In this document: in pieces, positions 42,218 to 51,133 of the stretch | Numbering within the stretch: position 1 is the stretch's first letter | How the letters are laid out: every line of letters starts with the position of its first letter | From: Bacteroidales bacterium | GTDB taxonomy: Bacteria; Bacteroidota; Bacteroidia; Bacteroidales; P3 | Length of the DNA stretch: 64,000 bases | Assembly (NCBI GenBank): GCA_017645585.1 | Contig: JAGCOF010000038.1 | Location: 1 to 64,000 of the forward strand | Direction of reading: 5' to 3' | Made by a program: the position numbers and the translations under genes | The notes under the pieces: generated by a model | Told to the model about the DNA's origin: nothing | Database searches by the model: none | What the model saw: the letters and a program-made list of their open reading frames with translations, nothing else

Positions 42218-42356
42218 TACATTCACCTCGGTAGGGGCAGCCCGAACAGCCGCACCCGCAGCCGGCATCCTTCCTTTTTACTGTGCGCAACAAACGTCGC
42301 ACGGCGAAGAAGACCGCAGCGGCAACAATCAGTATGACTATAATCGTCTGTGTCAT
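42195..42356 (-). CDS. FeoB-associated Cys-rich membrane protein
   Basis: 53 residues from the ATG at 42356, which overlaps the feoB stop. One membrane helix (TIIVILIVAAAVFFAVRRLL) precedes a cytosolic Cys-rich tail (GCGCGCSGCPYRGEC) with six Cys in 14 residues. This is the usual small partner of FeoB in many bacteria, presumed to handle ferrous iron at the cytosolic mouth of the transporter. Its last codons overlap the tRNA-cluster terminator. Confidence 0.92.
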   Translation of the reverse strand: MTQTIIVILIVAAAVFFAVRRLLRTVKRKDAGCGCGCSGCPYRGECNKKEADT

Positions 42357-44785
42357 AGCAGTAATGTGCCTATCTGGAAGAACAGCGTAGAGACTATCCA
42401 AGCCAAGCCGATGGTGTAGGCCACAGTGAAGAGGGCCCACTTCCACTTGCCGCTTTCGTTCTTGATGGCCACAATGGTAGAGACACAGGGCATGTACAGC
42501 AGGATGAAGAGTAGCATGGAGGCGGCTGACAATGGCGTCATATTATTGCGCACCAACTCACTGATGCGGCTCTCACCCTCAGCACTCTCGAACTCTTCCT
42601 CCAGTAGCGCGGCCTCATCGTCGGAGGTGGCATAGACCACCGCCATCGTGCTGGCCACCACCTCCTTGGCTCCCACACCAGCCAGCAGCGACACGCTCTG
42701 GCGCCAGTCAAATCCGCAGGGCTTCATAACAGGCTCGATGGTCTTGCCTATTTTGGCCATGTAGCTGTTTTCAGCCTGCACGCGACGGTCCTCATGCGTA
42801 GGATAGTAACTTAATGCCCAAACGATTATTGAGGCTCCCAAGATGATTGTACCCATTTTTTTGAGGTATTCCTTGCCTTTCTCCCACGTGTGGCGCAGCA
42901 CCGCTTTGGCCGTCGGCATACGGTAGGGAGGCAGCTCCATAACGAACGGCAGGCTTTCGCCCTTGACAAAGAAACGGCTGAACAGCTTGGCCATCAACAC
43001 CGCCATCAGCATGCCCAGCAGGTAGAGTCCCGTGAGCACGAAGGCAGCCCATTTGGAGAAGAAAGCCGAAACAAGTATCACATACACAGGTATGCGCGCC
43101 GAGCAACTCATCATCGGGATGACCAACATGGTCAGCAGACGGCTCTTGCGGTCCTCGATGGTACGCGTGGCCATGATGGCCGGCACATTGCAGCCGAAAC
43201 CCATAATCATCGGGATGAAGCTCTTGCCATGCAAGCCCATGCGGTGCATCAGCTTGTCCATGATGAAAGCCGCGCGAGCCATATAGCCGCTGTCCTCCAT
43301 GAAGGAAATGAAGAGGTAGAGAATCAATATATTGGGAAGGAAGACCAGCACCGAACCCACTCCGGCAATGATGCCGTCGCACAACAAGCTCTTCAGCGGC
43401 CCGTCACTCATGGCCGAGCCCACTATCTCGCCCAGCCAGCCGAACAACGCCTCGAGCCAATCCATGGGATACTGTCCCACGGCAAAGGTACAGAAGAAGG
43501 TAATAAACATCACCACGAGGAACACTGGGTAGCCCAACCAACGGTGGGTGACGATGGCGTCAATTTTATCGGTGTGTGCGTGCAGGGTGCTCTTCTCATT
43601 CTTCGTGTAGCACTCGGCCAGGGCGCCACGCACAAAGGCATATTTGGCGTCGGTGATGGCGCTTTCAATGTCCTGATGGGCATGTGGGTTGCCCCCATGC
43701 TCTTTCTGTATGTGTTCTGCATCGTCAACCGTGTGGCTATGGCTCTTCTGGTACTCCTCGGCAATCCGATTGCGCATCTTCATCACACTGCCATCGGAGT
43801 CGCGCTGCTGCACATATTGCTCCAGCTGTTTGTCGTTCTCCAGCAACTTGATAGCCAGGAAACGGGTAGAGAGCGTATCGCTGAAGCCGTGCTCATAGAG
43901 CTCGGTGCGCAGCCGCCTGATGCAACGCTCAAGTTCGCGACCATGGTTCACATGGATATGGCGTGTCTTCTCGTCGCGGCCCTCGAATACTTCTATTATC
44001 TTGTCAAACAATGCGTCGATGCCGTTACCATTGCGACCCGTAGTGGGCACGATGGGCATGCCCAACAGGGTGCTCAGTTGATCGATGTCGAGGCGGTCGC
44101 CGCTGCGCTGCAACTCATCGTACATGTTCAATGCCATCACCATCGTGATGTCCATGTCGATGAGCTGTGTGGTGAGGTAGAGGTTGCGTTCCAAATTGCT
44201 ACCATCCACCACATTGAGTATGATGTCGGGGTTCTTTTCAATGATGTGCTTGCGCACATAGAGTTCCTCGGGCGAGTAGGCGCTGAGCGAGTAGGTGCCT
44301 GGCAAGTCCACCAGGTTGAAGGTGTAGCCACCGTAGGTGAAGGTACCCACCTTCTCGTCCACCGTCACACCACTATAGTTTCCCACCCGCTCGTGAGCGT
44401 GCGCCGCAATATTGAAGATGCTGGTCTTGCCACAGTTAGGGTTACCCACAAGGGCCACGTTGATGGTCTTCGACCGCTCGGCGGCCACATGTTGCAGCTT
44501 GGTTTCACCAGCCTCTATACCCTTGTAATCATGGTGATTCACAATCTCACGCTCGGCCTCCTCCTCGGAGACAATCTCCACCTTCATGGCATCGCTACGC
44601 CGAAGCGACACCTCGAAATTCATAATACGGTACTTGATGGGGTCCTTCAGAGGTGCGTTGAGGACAGTCTCGACGGACACGCCCTTGATGAAGCCCATCT
44701 CAATGATGCGCTTGCGGAAGGCGCCGTGGCCCACCACGCGCACCACCACACCACGCTCACCGGTCTGTAGTTCAGATAGTAACAT
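42353..44785 (-). CDS. feoB: Ferrous iron transporter FeoA-FeoB fusion
   Basis: 810 residues. Residues 1-75 are an SH3-like FeoA domain (LLSELQTGERGVVVRVVGHGAFRKRIIEMGF). Residues ~110-280 form a GTPase domain with G1 GNPNCGKTSIFN, G3 DLPGTYSL and effector region GNYSGVTVDEK. From ~400 come two Gate domains with pore Cys motifs in IMGFGCNVPAIMATRTIE. It imports Fe2+ across the inner membrane. The A-B fusion is typical of Bacteroidota. It is followed by a Cys-rich partner. I see no obvious Fur operator, only a -7 box at 44812-44819. Confidence 0.96.
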   Translation of the reverse strand: MLLSELQTGERGVVVRVVGHGAFRKRIIEMGFIKGVSVETVLNAPLKDPIKYRIMNFEVSLRRSDAMKVEIVSEEEAEREIVNHHDYKGIEAGETKLQHVAAERSKTINVALVGNPNCGKTSIFNIAAHAHERVGNYSGVTVDEKVGTFTYGGYTFNLVDLPGTYSLSAYSPEELYVRKHIIEKNPDIILNVVDGSNLERNLYLTTQLIDMDITMVMALNMYDELQRSGDRLDIDQLSTLLGMPIVPTTGRNGNGIDALFDKIIEVFEGRDEKTRHIHVNHGRELERCIRRLRTELYEHGFSDTLSTRFLAIKLLENDKQLEQYVQQRDSDGSVMKMRNRIAEEYQKSHSHTVDDAEHIQKEHGGNPHAHQDIESAITDAKYAFVRGALAECYTKNEKSTLHAHTDKIDAIVTHRWLGYPVFLVVMFITFFCTFAVGQYPMDWLEALFGWLGEIVGSAMSDGPLKSLLCDGIIAGVGSVLVFLPNILILYLFISFMEDSGYMARAAFIMDKLMHRMGLHGKSFIPMIMGFGCNVPAIMATRTIEDRKSRLLTMLVIPMMSCSARIPVYVILVSAFFSKWAAFVLTGLYLLGMLMAVLMAKLFSRFFVKGESLPFVMELPPYRMPTAKAVLRHTWEKGKEYLKKMGTIILGASIIVWALSYYPTHEDRRVQAENSYMAKIGKTIEPVMKPCGFDWRQSVSLLAGVGAKEVVASTMAVVYATSDDEAALLEEEFESAEGESRISELVRNNMTPLSAASMLLFILLYMPCVSTIVAIKNESGKWKWALFTVAYTIGLAWIVSTLFFQIGTLLL

Positions 44786-44811
44786 ACGTTCTTAGAGTGT
44801 AAATTCAAATG

Positions 44812-44819
44812 CAAAGATA
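44812..44819 (-). promoter_or_regulatory. -7 element of feoAB
   Basis: TATCTTTG on the minus strand, 26 bases upstream of the start codon at 44785; the -33 position reads CAAT on the plus strand, a weak match. Confidence 0.7.
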
Positions 44820-44951
44820 TACTTTTGTACGCACCCGCGCAATCACCAACAATGGTGATTTTCGCCACAACACGACGGAGAGAACATGGTCCTGAGAGCC
44901 TGCCGAAAGGAGGCTTTTTCATTTTTATACTGCCGATTGCATATTTATTTG

Positions 44952-44959
44952 TATCTTTG
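44952..44959 (+). promoter_or_regulatory. -7 element of the CNNM/CBS gene
   Basis: TATCTTTG, 23 bases before the ATG at 44983, so the leader is very short (under 20 bases). No clear -33 TTTG. Confidence 0.7.
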
Positions 44960-44982
44960 CAGTTATATTATTGAAAACTGAA

Positions 44983-46038
44983 ATGACGTTACTGATTGTG
45001 TTTCTGGCGGGTGCGATGGCGATATCGTTCCTGTGTTCGGTGTTGGAGTCGGTTTTGATGTCCACACCGCTCTCCTATATCACCATGCGCGAAGATGAAG
45101 GATACAAAGCCGCCAGCCTGTTCAAAAAATACAAGCTCGACAACGCGCGCGCCATTGCCGCCATACTGAGCCTCAACACGATAGCCAACACCATCGGTGC
45201 CGCTGGCGTAGGCAGACAGGCCACGCTGGTGTTCGGCAGCCATTGGTTCGGCTTGGTCTCCGCGGTGGTCACCATCCTGATTCTGGTCTTCGGCGAAATC
45301 ATTCCCAAAACCATCGGCACCAACAGCTGGCGCCGCCTGATGGGCTTCACGGCCTACACCATCCGCGCGCTGATTTTCACCCTCTTCCCTATCGTCGTGC
45401 TGGTGCAGTGGCTCACGAAACTCATCGCCAAGAAGGATGAGGAGGAGACCGCTGTCAGCCGCGAAGAGGTGGCCGCGATGGCCGACATGGGTGAGGACGA
45501 GGGCGTCATCGATGAGGACGAAAACAAGATTATCCAGAACGTCATCAAGCTGAACGATATCAAGGCCTACGACGTGATGACGCCGCGCGTTGTAGCCGCC
45601 ACAGCGCCTGAGAAGATGACACTCAAGCAGTTCTACCGCACTGATGAATACAGCCACTTCTCGCGCATCCCCGTCTATGCTGAGGAGGAGGATTTCATCA
45701 CCGGCTATGTGCTCCGCAGCGAAGCTCTTGAGGAGCTCGCCGAGGATCATTTCAGCAAGACCCTCGGCGACATCAAGCGCACCATACCCCTTTTCAACGA
45801 GGAGATGAGCGTGGCCGACATCTGGGACAACCTGCTGAAGCACAAGGAGCAGATTGGCGGCATCATCGACGAATACGGCTCGTTCCAAGGCATCATCACG
45901 CTTGAGGATATCATCGAGACCATCTTCGGCTTGGAGATTATTGACGAAAGCGACGAGGTGACCGACATGCAGCAGTACGCCCGTGAGCGCTGGCAGCAAC
46001 GCCAGCGCCGTTTCAAAGAGATTAAATTGCCCGAGTAG
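44983..46038 (+). CDS. CNNM/CBS-domain protein (CorC/HlyC-like, GldE-type)
   Basis: 351 residues from the ATG at 44983 (a TTG four codons earlier is possible). The N-terminal CNNM membrane domain (~1-150: FLCSVLESVLMSTPLSYI, SLNTIANTIGAAGVG, LVFGEIIPKTIG) is followed by two CBS domains (~190-310; DVMTPRVVAATA, GIIDEYGSFQGIITLEDIIETIFG). No third CorC_HlyC domain follows. Family members are linked to divalent-metal efflux; the Bacteroidota GldE branch supports gliding/T9SS, and which applies here cannot be told from sequence. It ends 3 bases from the converging DUF4954 gene. Confidence 0.9.
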   Translation: MTLLIVFLAGAMAISFLCSVLESVLMSTPLSYITMREDEGYKAASLFKKYKLDNARAIAAILSLNTIANTIGAAGVGRQATLVFGSHWFGLVSAVVTILILVFGEIIPKTIGTNSWRRLMGFTAYTIRALIFTLFPIVVLVQWLTKLIAKKDEEETAVSREEVAAMADMGEDEGVIDEDENKIIQNVIKLNDIKAYDVMTPRVVAATAPEKMTLKQFYRTDEYSHFSRIPVYAEEEDFITGYVLRSEALEELAEDHFSKTLGDIKRTIPLFNEEMSVADIWDNLLKHKEQIGGIIDEYGSFQGIITLEDIIETIFGLEIIDESDEVTDMQQYARERWQQRQRRFKEIKLPE

Positions 46039-46041
46039 GCG

Positions 46042-47823
46042 CTATTCCAGCACAGCCCGCCGCTCGTCGTCATCCCAATAGGTCATATTGCGGAAGGGAT
46101 TGACGTCGTCCTTGTCACGCGAGGCTTTCTTCTGCTGTTCGATATAATTCAGTATATCTGCGTATTGCGCACGGTAGCGTGCCCAGAGGGTATCGTCGAG
46201 TTGGTCGACGCCTGCCAGGCGGCAGAGGACACCGTAGGCGTGGGCCTCACGCTGGGCGGGGTAGGCTTCCCAAAGAGCATCCATACGGTCGTGCAGCTGC
46301 TGCCAGCTGCCGATGGTGCCGTTCTCCACGTCGACAATCAGGCGCTCCATGTCAGGCTTGGCAACCAGCTGGCCGCCAATATTGACCCATTCGCGCTCAC
46401 ATTGACAACTGTCAACTGACGACTGACAACCATCCAAATTCTTCATGGCATAGAAGACCAACATCTCCTCGTAGGCCTTCAGGCCTTCTTCGGCCTTGAG
46501 TATAACGGTGCGGCGCTTACCTTTCTCCATACCGTCGGCGTAGACAGTACCGTCGGAAGCTTTCATCCACCCGCGCAGCAGTTCCATACCATGCAGGATC
46601 TCCTCGGCGGTATCGGGGGCCAGGTTGTCAAACTCGATGTGCTGGGCCTTCAGCTTGCGCTTGTCACGCTTGGCGAACTTCTTGCTGTTGCGATCCATCG
46701 CGTACATATTGTACATCCACCAATAGGCGGGCATCACCTCGAGCTGGTCCTTGGCGGCGTTGTTGTTCACCAGCGCGAAGGGCAGCTTGATGTCGAGCTC
46801 GGCGGGGTAATCGCCCTTGGCCAGCAGACAGTAAGAGGCGAAGCGACTCGAGTGCTTGAACGAGCAGCAGAGGCCCGGCCAGAAACCACGGCCGGCGGCC
46901 AGCTCGTTGTCGGCGGTGCGACTGTTGTGGTTGCTTCCGATGGTACCGCCGGCGGCAATATTGCTCTGTCCCATGATGAGGCCGGCGATAAGGAACGAGT
47001 TGTTGTGGTGCTGCTCATGCGCGGGGAAGATGATGCTGTTGCCCACCTCGCAGCGCGCCAGCGTGCTGTTGTCGCCCACCACAGTGTCGTTCAGCCTCAA
47101 GCCGAACTCCAAGTGCACGTGCTCACCCAGCAGGAAGCGCACAGCGATGACGCCATATTCAAGCGTACAGCCGTAACCCACCACACCGTCACTCAGCACG
47201 ATGCAGCTGTCCACAACGGTGGGGTCGTTCTCGGTCGAGCGTAGGATGACGTTGTGCACACTCTTGGTGTTCTTGATGACGCAGCAATCCCCCACCCTTC
47301 CGTAGCGGCCCTCGTCGGTGCCGAGAAGGTCATAGGTGAACTGCTCCAGCCGCTCCATCAACCCCTTGTGGCCACGATAGCGTGCCCAGAGGTAGGCGTC
47401 GCCGATGGTCATGCCGCCAAACGGCAGTATCTTGCGGCCGCCATTCTCGTTCATGGGCTCCAGCCAGGCGGCTTGATGTGGGTCGGCGTTGCAGGTCATC
47501 TCGTCGATGTTGAAGAGCATCACCCCGTTGCCGAGGGTGTAGCCGCTGAGCATGCGCACATTGTGGATGGCGGGATGGTCGCCGACGGTGGTGTTGCAAA
47601 GCGTGGAATTGAAGATGCCTTCACGCAGAGAGAGGTCTCCTTCGGTGTGGCGAGCGGCGACAATGGCACCAAGAGAGACAGCACCCTCGAAGGTGCTGTT
47701 TCTCACACATTCAGCGCAGAAAGGCTCGCAGACGCGCACGGCGCCCCAATCCTCGGCACTGTTGCCTTGCCGTTCCAACCGCTCAATCTCGCCCGTTGTA
47801 AGGTTGCGATATTGGGGGGTCAT
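46042..47823 (-). CDS. DUF4954 left-handed beta-helix protein
   Basis: 593 residues, no signal peptide. The first ~330 residues contain hexapeptide-like repeats of a left-handed beta helix (FEGAVSLGAIVAA, IFNSTLCNTTVGDHPAI, GMTIGDAYLW, VVDSCIVLSDGVVGYGCTLEYGVI). The middle shows IAAGGTIGSNHNSRTADNEL and GRGFWPGLCCSFKHSSRFASY, typical of the DUF4954 family, which resembles sugar-nucleotide acyltransferases but has no proven activity. A short-repeat insert (GCQSSVDSCQCERE, ~470) is probably a loop. It lies 6 bases downstream of nagB, suggesting a link to amino-sugar metabolism. Confidence 0.9.
   Translation of the reverse strand: MTPQYRNLTTGEIERLERQGNSAEDWGAVRVCEPFCAECVRNSTFEGAVSLGAIVAARHTEGDLSLREGIFNSTLCNTTVGDHPAIHNVRMLSGYTLGNGVMLFNIDEMTCNADPHQAAWLEPMNENGGRKILPFGGMTIGDAYLWARYRGHKGLMERLEQFTYDLLGTDEGRYGRVGDCCVIKNTKSVHNVILRSTENDPTVVDSCIVLSDGVVGYGCTLEYGVIAVRFLLGEHVHLEFGLRLNDTVVGDNSTLARCEVGNSIIFPAHEQHHNNSFLIAGLIMGQSNIAAGGTIGSNHNSRTADNELAAGRGFWPGLCCSFKHSSRFASYCLLAKGDYPAELDIKLPFALVNNNAAKDQLEVMPAYWWMYNMYAMDRNSKKFAKRDKRKLKAQHIEFDNLAPDTAEEILHGMELLRGWMKASDGTVYADGMEKGKRRTVILKAEEGLKAYEEMLVFYAMKNLDGCQSSVDSCQCEREWVNIGGQLVAKPDMERLIVDVENGTIGSWQQLHDRMDALWEAYPAQREAHAYGVLCRLAGVDQLDDTLWARYRAQYADILNYIEQQKKASRDKDDVNPFRNMTYWDDDERRAVLE
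46395..46432 (-). repeat. GTTGTCAGT-type repeat inside the DUF4954 gene
   Basis: Iterations of TTGTCAGTCGTCAGTTGACAG on the coding strand encode the loop QSSVDSCQC. Related to the copies at 5172-5237 and 33763-33798. Confidence 0.65.
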
Positions 47824-47829
47824 AGGCTA

Positions 47830-48651
47830 TTATTTATAAAGGTTAACGTATTCAGCGATGCTTCCTTCGATGCGCTGCTTGTCCTTGAAGTAATCGTAGG
47901 TGCTCATCTTCAGCTCGACGGTGGCTTCCTCGTCGCAGACGACAGTGGCGTGCTGGTGCATCTGGAGCATGGAGGAGGTCCACATGTGGTTCACACCATT
48001 TTCAATCATGTGGTGCAGCGCACGGGCTTTCTTGGGGCCGTTGCAGAGAATCAGCACCTCACGGGCATCCATCACAGTGCCCACGCCGACGGTCAATGCC
48101 TGTTTCGGCACCTTGCTCTCGTCGTTGTCAAAGAAGCGGCAGTTTGCCTGGATGGTATTGGTCGTGAGGGTTTTGACGCGGGTGCGGCTGGCCAGCGAGG
48201 AACCGGGTTCGTTGAAGGCAATGTGGCCGTCGGGGCCCACACCGCCCATAAAGAGATCCACGCCACCGGCAGCGGCAATCATCTCCTCGTAATGGGCACA
48301 TTCGGCTTTCAGGTCCTTGGCGTTGCCGTCAAGGATGTGGACATTCTCCTTCTTGATGTCGATGTGGTTGAAAAAGTTGTTCCACATGAAGCTGTGATAA
48401 CTCTCGGGGTGGTTCACGTTAAGTCCAACATACTCATCCATGTTGAAAGTCACCACATTCTGGAAGCTGAGCACTCCACACTTGTTCAGCTTCACCAGAT
48501 GCTGGTACAGTCCTAATGGGGAACTACCGGTAGGACAACCGAGGACAAACGGATGCTCCGCCGTGGGTTTGAAATCAATGATTTTCTTGGCCACATAGTT
48601 AGCGGCCCAGATTGACATTTCGTCGTAATCCTTTGTAATGATAACGCGCAT
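47830..48651 (-). CDS. nagB: Glucosamine-6-phosphate deaminase
   Basis: 273 residues. NagB converts glucosamine-6-phosphate to fructose-6-phosphate and ammonia. Landmarks: LGCPTGSSPLGLYQHL (phosphate loop), the catalytic Asp in FNMDEYVGL, FMGGVGPDGHIAFNEPGSSL with the catalytic His/Glu region, and TVGVGTVMDAREVLIL. The C-terminal lid helix is present, and length is close to E. coli NagB (266). It precedes the DUF4954 gene in one transcript and has its own promoter. Confidence 0.97.
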   Translation of the reverse strand: MRVIITKDYDEMSIWAANYVAKKIIDFKPTAEHPFVLGCPTGSSPLGLYQHLVKLNKCGVLSFQNVVTFNMDEYVGLNVNHPESYHSFMWNNFFNHIDIKKENVHILDGNAKDLKAECAHYEEMIAAAGGVDLFMGGVGPDGHIAFNEPGSSLASRTRVKTLTTNTIQANCRFFDNDESKVPKQALTVGVGTVMDAREVLILCNGPKKARALHHMIENGVNHMWTSSMLQMHQHATVVCDEEATVELKMSTYDYFKDKQRIEGSIAEYVNLYK

Positions 48652-48729
48652 ATCAGGGGGGGGTATTAAATTGGTTAATAATTAATTACAATAAATATAT
48701 AGTGATGTATGTCTCTATTTTCAGTAGTG

Positions 48730-48737
48730 CAAAGTTA
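48730..48737 (-). promoter_or_regulatory. -7 element of nagB
   Basis: TAACTTTG on the minus strand, with GTTG at the -33 position 18 bases away. It is 78 bases upstream of the start codon. Confidence 0.68.
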
Positions 48738-48801
48738 CATAATATTTTGAAAAAACAACAACTTTTTTTCAAAAAAATCTCTCAAAAGACCTCCTCACTT
48801 T

Positions 48802-48846
48802 CTCGGGTTAACCTCGGGATAACATCGGGACAACATCGGTCGCAAC
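48802..48846 (-). repeat. Short 11-bp array upstream of nagB
   Basis: On the plus strand CTCGGGTTAAC, CTCGGGATAAC, ATCGGGACAAC and a fourth diverged unit, each 11 bp. Read on the minus strand (GTTATCCCGAG) it matches the units at 34100-34132. Confidence 0.72.
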
Positions 48847-48863
48847 CGTAGAACAGCCGGCGC

Positions 48864-50402
48864 TTATTGTCCCCAACTGTCGCGATCCAACGACCTATAG
48901 GTGATGGCCTCCTGCAGGTGAAGCGGTTGTATCTCAGGGCAGGCCTCGAGGTCGGCGATGGTGCGAGCCACACGCAAGATGCGGTCGTAGGCACGGGCGC
49001 TGAGCCCCAGACGGTTCATGGCCATCTCCATAATGTTGCGGCACTCGTTGGAGAGCTTGCAGTATTCGCGTGTGAGCTTGCTGCCCATCTGGGCGTTGCA
49101 ATGCACACCGGGATTGGCGGCGAAGCGAGCCGTCTGTATGGCACGCGCGGCGACGACACGCTCCCGTATCACGGCGCTACTCTCGGCTTTGCCCTCCTTG
49201 TTCAACTGACTGACGGGCACCGGCGTCACCTCGATGTGGATATCGATGCGATCCATCAGCGGGCCACTCACTTTGTTGAGATAGCGCTTCACGGAGCCCG
49301 GCGGACAGGTGCAGGCGATGGTAGGATGGTTGTAGTAGCCGCAGGGGCAAGGGTTCATGGCCGCGATAAGCATGAACGAAGCAGGGTATTCGATGGTCAT
49401 CTTGGCGCGGCTGATGGTCATGCGGCGCTCCTCCATCGGTTGCCGCAACACCTCCAGCACCGTGCGCTTGAACTCGGGCAGCTCGTCGAGGAACAGCACT
49501 CCGTTATGCGCCAAGCTTATCTCGCCAGGCCTGGGATTGGCTCCGCCGCCCACGAGGGCAACGTCCGACACCGTATGGTGGGGCGCGCGGAAGGGGCGCA
49601 CCGCTATCAGCGAGTCTTCTTTGTGCATAAGGCCCGCCACCGAATGTATCTGTGTCGTCTCGAGGCTTTCGCTCAGCGTCAGCGGCGGCAGGATGCTGGG
49701 CATACGTTTGGCGAGCATCGACTTGCCGCTGCCCGGAGGGCCTATCATGATGGCGTTGTGACCACCGGCAGCTGCAATCTCGAGGCAGCGCTTCACACTC
49801 TCCTGCCCTTTCACGTCGGCAAAATCATATTCATAGTGGCTTAGTGAGTTGGCGAACTCGGCGCGAGTGTCGACAATGGTTTGTTCAATGTCCCGTTGGC
49901 CGTTGAAAAAGTCTATCACCTCCTTGAGGCTGTGGGCGCCATAGACCTCCAGGTTGTTGACTATGGCCGCCTCGCGGGCGTTCTCGGCCGGCACGATGAT
50001 GCCTTTGCACTTACGGCTGCGGGCCTCGATGGCGATGGGCAGCACACCCTTGATGGGGCGCAGCGAGCCGTCCAACCCCAATTCGCCCATGATGACATAC
50101 TGCTCGAAGCGGTCGGGGTTTACCTCACCGATGGCACCGAGGATGCCCACCGCGATGGTGAGGTCATAGGCGGTGCCTTCCTTCTTGAGGTCTGCCGGTG
50201 CGAGGTTGACGATGATGCGCTTGCCGGGAATATGGAAACCCGACTCCTCGAAGGCCGACGAGATACGATGCGCGCTCTCCTTCACGGCGTTGTCGGGCAG
50301 GCCCACCATATAGAAACCCACCCCATCGCCGACATTCACCTCCACCGTCACCATCACCGCATTGACCCCGATAATGGCGCTTCCGTATGTCTTGACTAAC
50401 AT
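48864..50402 (-). CDS. comM: YifB/ComM family AAA+ protein
   Basis: 512 residues from the ATG at 50402 (MLVKTYGSAIIGVNAVMVTVEV, the usual family start). ComM in naturally transformable bacteria is a hexameric helicase that aids branch migration of incoming DNA; most bacteria carry it without known competence. The N-terminal domain (~1-180) is followed by Walker A GPPGSGKSMLAKR (~215), sensor and Walker B regions (NGVLFLDELPEF), and a C-terminal Mg-chelatase-like lid (SNECRNIMEMAMNRLGLSARAYDRILRVARTIADLE). Its promoter is back to back with that of sod. Confidence 0.94.
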   Translation of the reverse strand: MLVKTYGSAIIGVNAVMVTVEVNVGDGVGFYMVGLPDNAVKESAHRISSAFEESGFHIPGKRIIVNLAPADLKKEGTAYDLTIAVGILGAIGEVNPDRFEQYVIMGELGLDGSLRPIKGVLPIAIEARSRKCKGIIVPAENAREAAIVNNLEVYGAHSLKEVIDFFNGQRDIEQTIVDTRAEFANSLSHYEYDFADVKGQESVKRCLEIAAAGGHNAIMIGPPGSGKSMLAKRMPSILPPLTLSESLETTQIHSVAGLMHKEDSLIAVRPFRAPHHTVSDVALVGGGANPRPGEISLAHNGVLFLDELPEFKRTVLEVLRQPMEERRMTISRAKMTIEYPASFMLIAAMNPCPCGYYNHPTIACTCPPGSVKRYLNKVSGPLMDRIDIHIEVTPVPVSQLNKEGKAESSAVIRERVVAARAIQTARFAANPGVHCNAQMGSKLTREYCKLSNECRNIMEMAMNRLGLSARAYDRILRVARTIADLEACPEIQPLHLQEAITYRSLDRDSWGQ

Positions 50403-50428
50403 GGTTGATTCAGTTTGAATTGAGATTG

Positions 50429-50459
50429 CAAAGATACGAAGAATGTGCGAGACGACAAA
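50429..50459 (-). promoter_or_regulatory. comM promoter
   Basis: On the minus strand TTTG (50456-50459), 19 bases, TATCTTTG (50429-50436); an exact consensus match, 27 bases upstream of the start codon. Confidence 0.88.
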
Positions 50460-50465
50460 ATATTT

Positions 50466-50496
50466 TTTGTCGTGTGGGAAAATGTTTGTATCTTTG
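50466..50496 (+). promoter_or_regulatory. sod promoter
   Basis: TTTG (50466-50469), 19 bases, TATCTTTG (50489-50496). The -33 boxes of this and the divergent comM promoter are only 6 bases apart. Confidence 0.88.
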
Positions 50497-50529
50497 CAGC
50501 AGAATAATAACAAATAAAACTATACGATT

Positions 50530-51120
50530 ATGAAAGAAATTATGCCTATCAACGGACAATTCGCAATGCCGGCGCTGCCCTACGAGGGGCTTGGCGAGGT
50601 GATTAGCAAGGAGACGCTCGGTTTCCATCACGGCAAGCACTTGAAAGCCTATGTCGACAACCTCAACAAACTGCTGCCCGGCAGCGGGTTAGAGAACCTG
50701 CCGCTGAGCGAGGTGGTGCGCCGCAGCGAGGGAGGCCTGTTCAACAACGCCGGACAGGTGCTCAACCACACGATGTATTTCGAGCAGTTCGCCCCTGCAC
50801 CGCAACCCATGAGCGAAAAGTTCGCCGCCCTGCTGGTGCGCGACTTCGGCAGCGTCGAGGCCTTCAAGAAAGAGTTCGAGCAGAAGGGTGCCACCCTGTT
50901 CGGCAGCGGCTGGGTATGGCTCAGCGCCGACAAGGAGGGCAAGCTGGTCATCACACAGCAGAAAAACGCCGAGAACCCCGTCACCCAGGGACTCAACCCC
51001 TTGCTGACCTTCGACGTGTGGGAGCATGCCTACTACCTCGACTATCAGAACCGCCGCGCCGACTACCTCACCGCCCTCTGGCAAATAGTCGATTGGCCGG
51101 TCGTCGAAAGCCGCCTGTAG
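50530..51120 (+). CDS. sodB: Superoxide dismutase, Fe/Mn type
   Basis: 196 residues, no signal peptide, so cytoplasmic. It converts superoxide to oxygen and peroxide. Metal ligands visible are His33 (LGFHHGKHLKAYVDNLN), the His of LNHTMYFEQF, and Asp/His in FDVWEHAYYLDYQN; GATLFGSGWVWL is the usual core segment. The sequence looks like the Fe or cambialistic enzymes of anaerobic Bacteroidota, but metal choice cannot be fixed by eye. With rubrerythrin at 55.4-56.1 kb it is part of this organism's oxygen defence. Confidence 0.95.
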   Translation: MKEIMPINGQFAMPALPYEGLGEVISKETLGFHHGKHLKAYVDNLNKLLPGSGLENLPLSEVVRRSEGGLFNNAGQVLNHTMYFEQFAPAPQPMSEKFAALLVRDFGSVEAFKKEFEQKGATLFGSGWVWLSADKEGKLVITQQKNAENPVTQGLNPLLTFDVWEHAYYLDYQNRRADYLTALWQIVDWPVVESRL

Positions 51121-51133
51121 TTCAGACTTAAGT

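Noticed and set aside
42890..44770. A 626-codon open frame on the plus strand opposite feoB
   Set aside because: Antisense shadow of a clear FeoA-FeoB gene; no domain, promoter or conserved motif.
44893..44925. Hairpin AGCCTGCC-GAAA-GGAGGCT with T's between feoB and the CNNM gene as a terminator
   Set aside because: There is no plus-strand gene upstream that would need it; the stem is bulged and short. It may be chance or a remnant.
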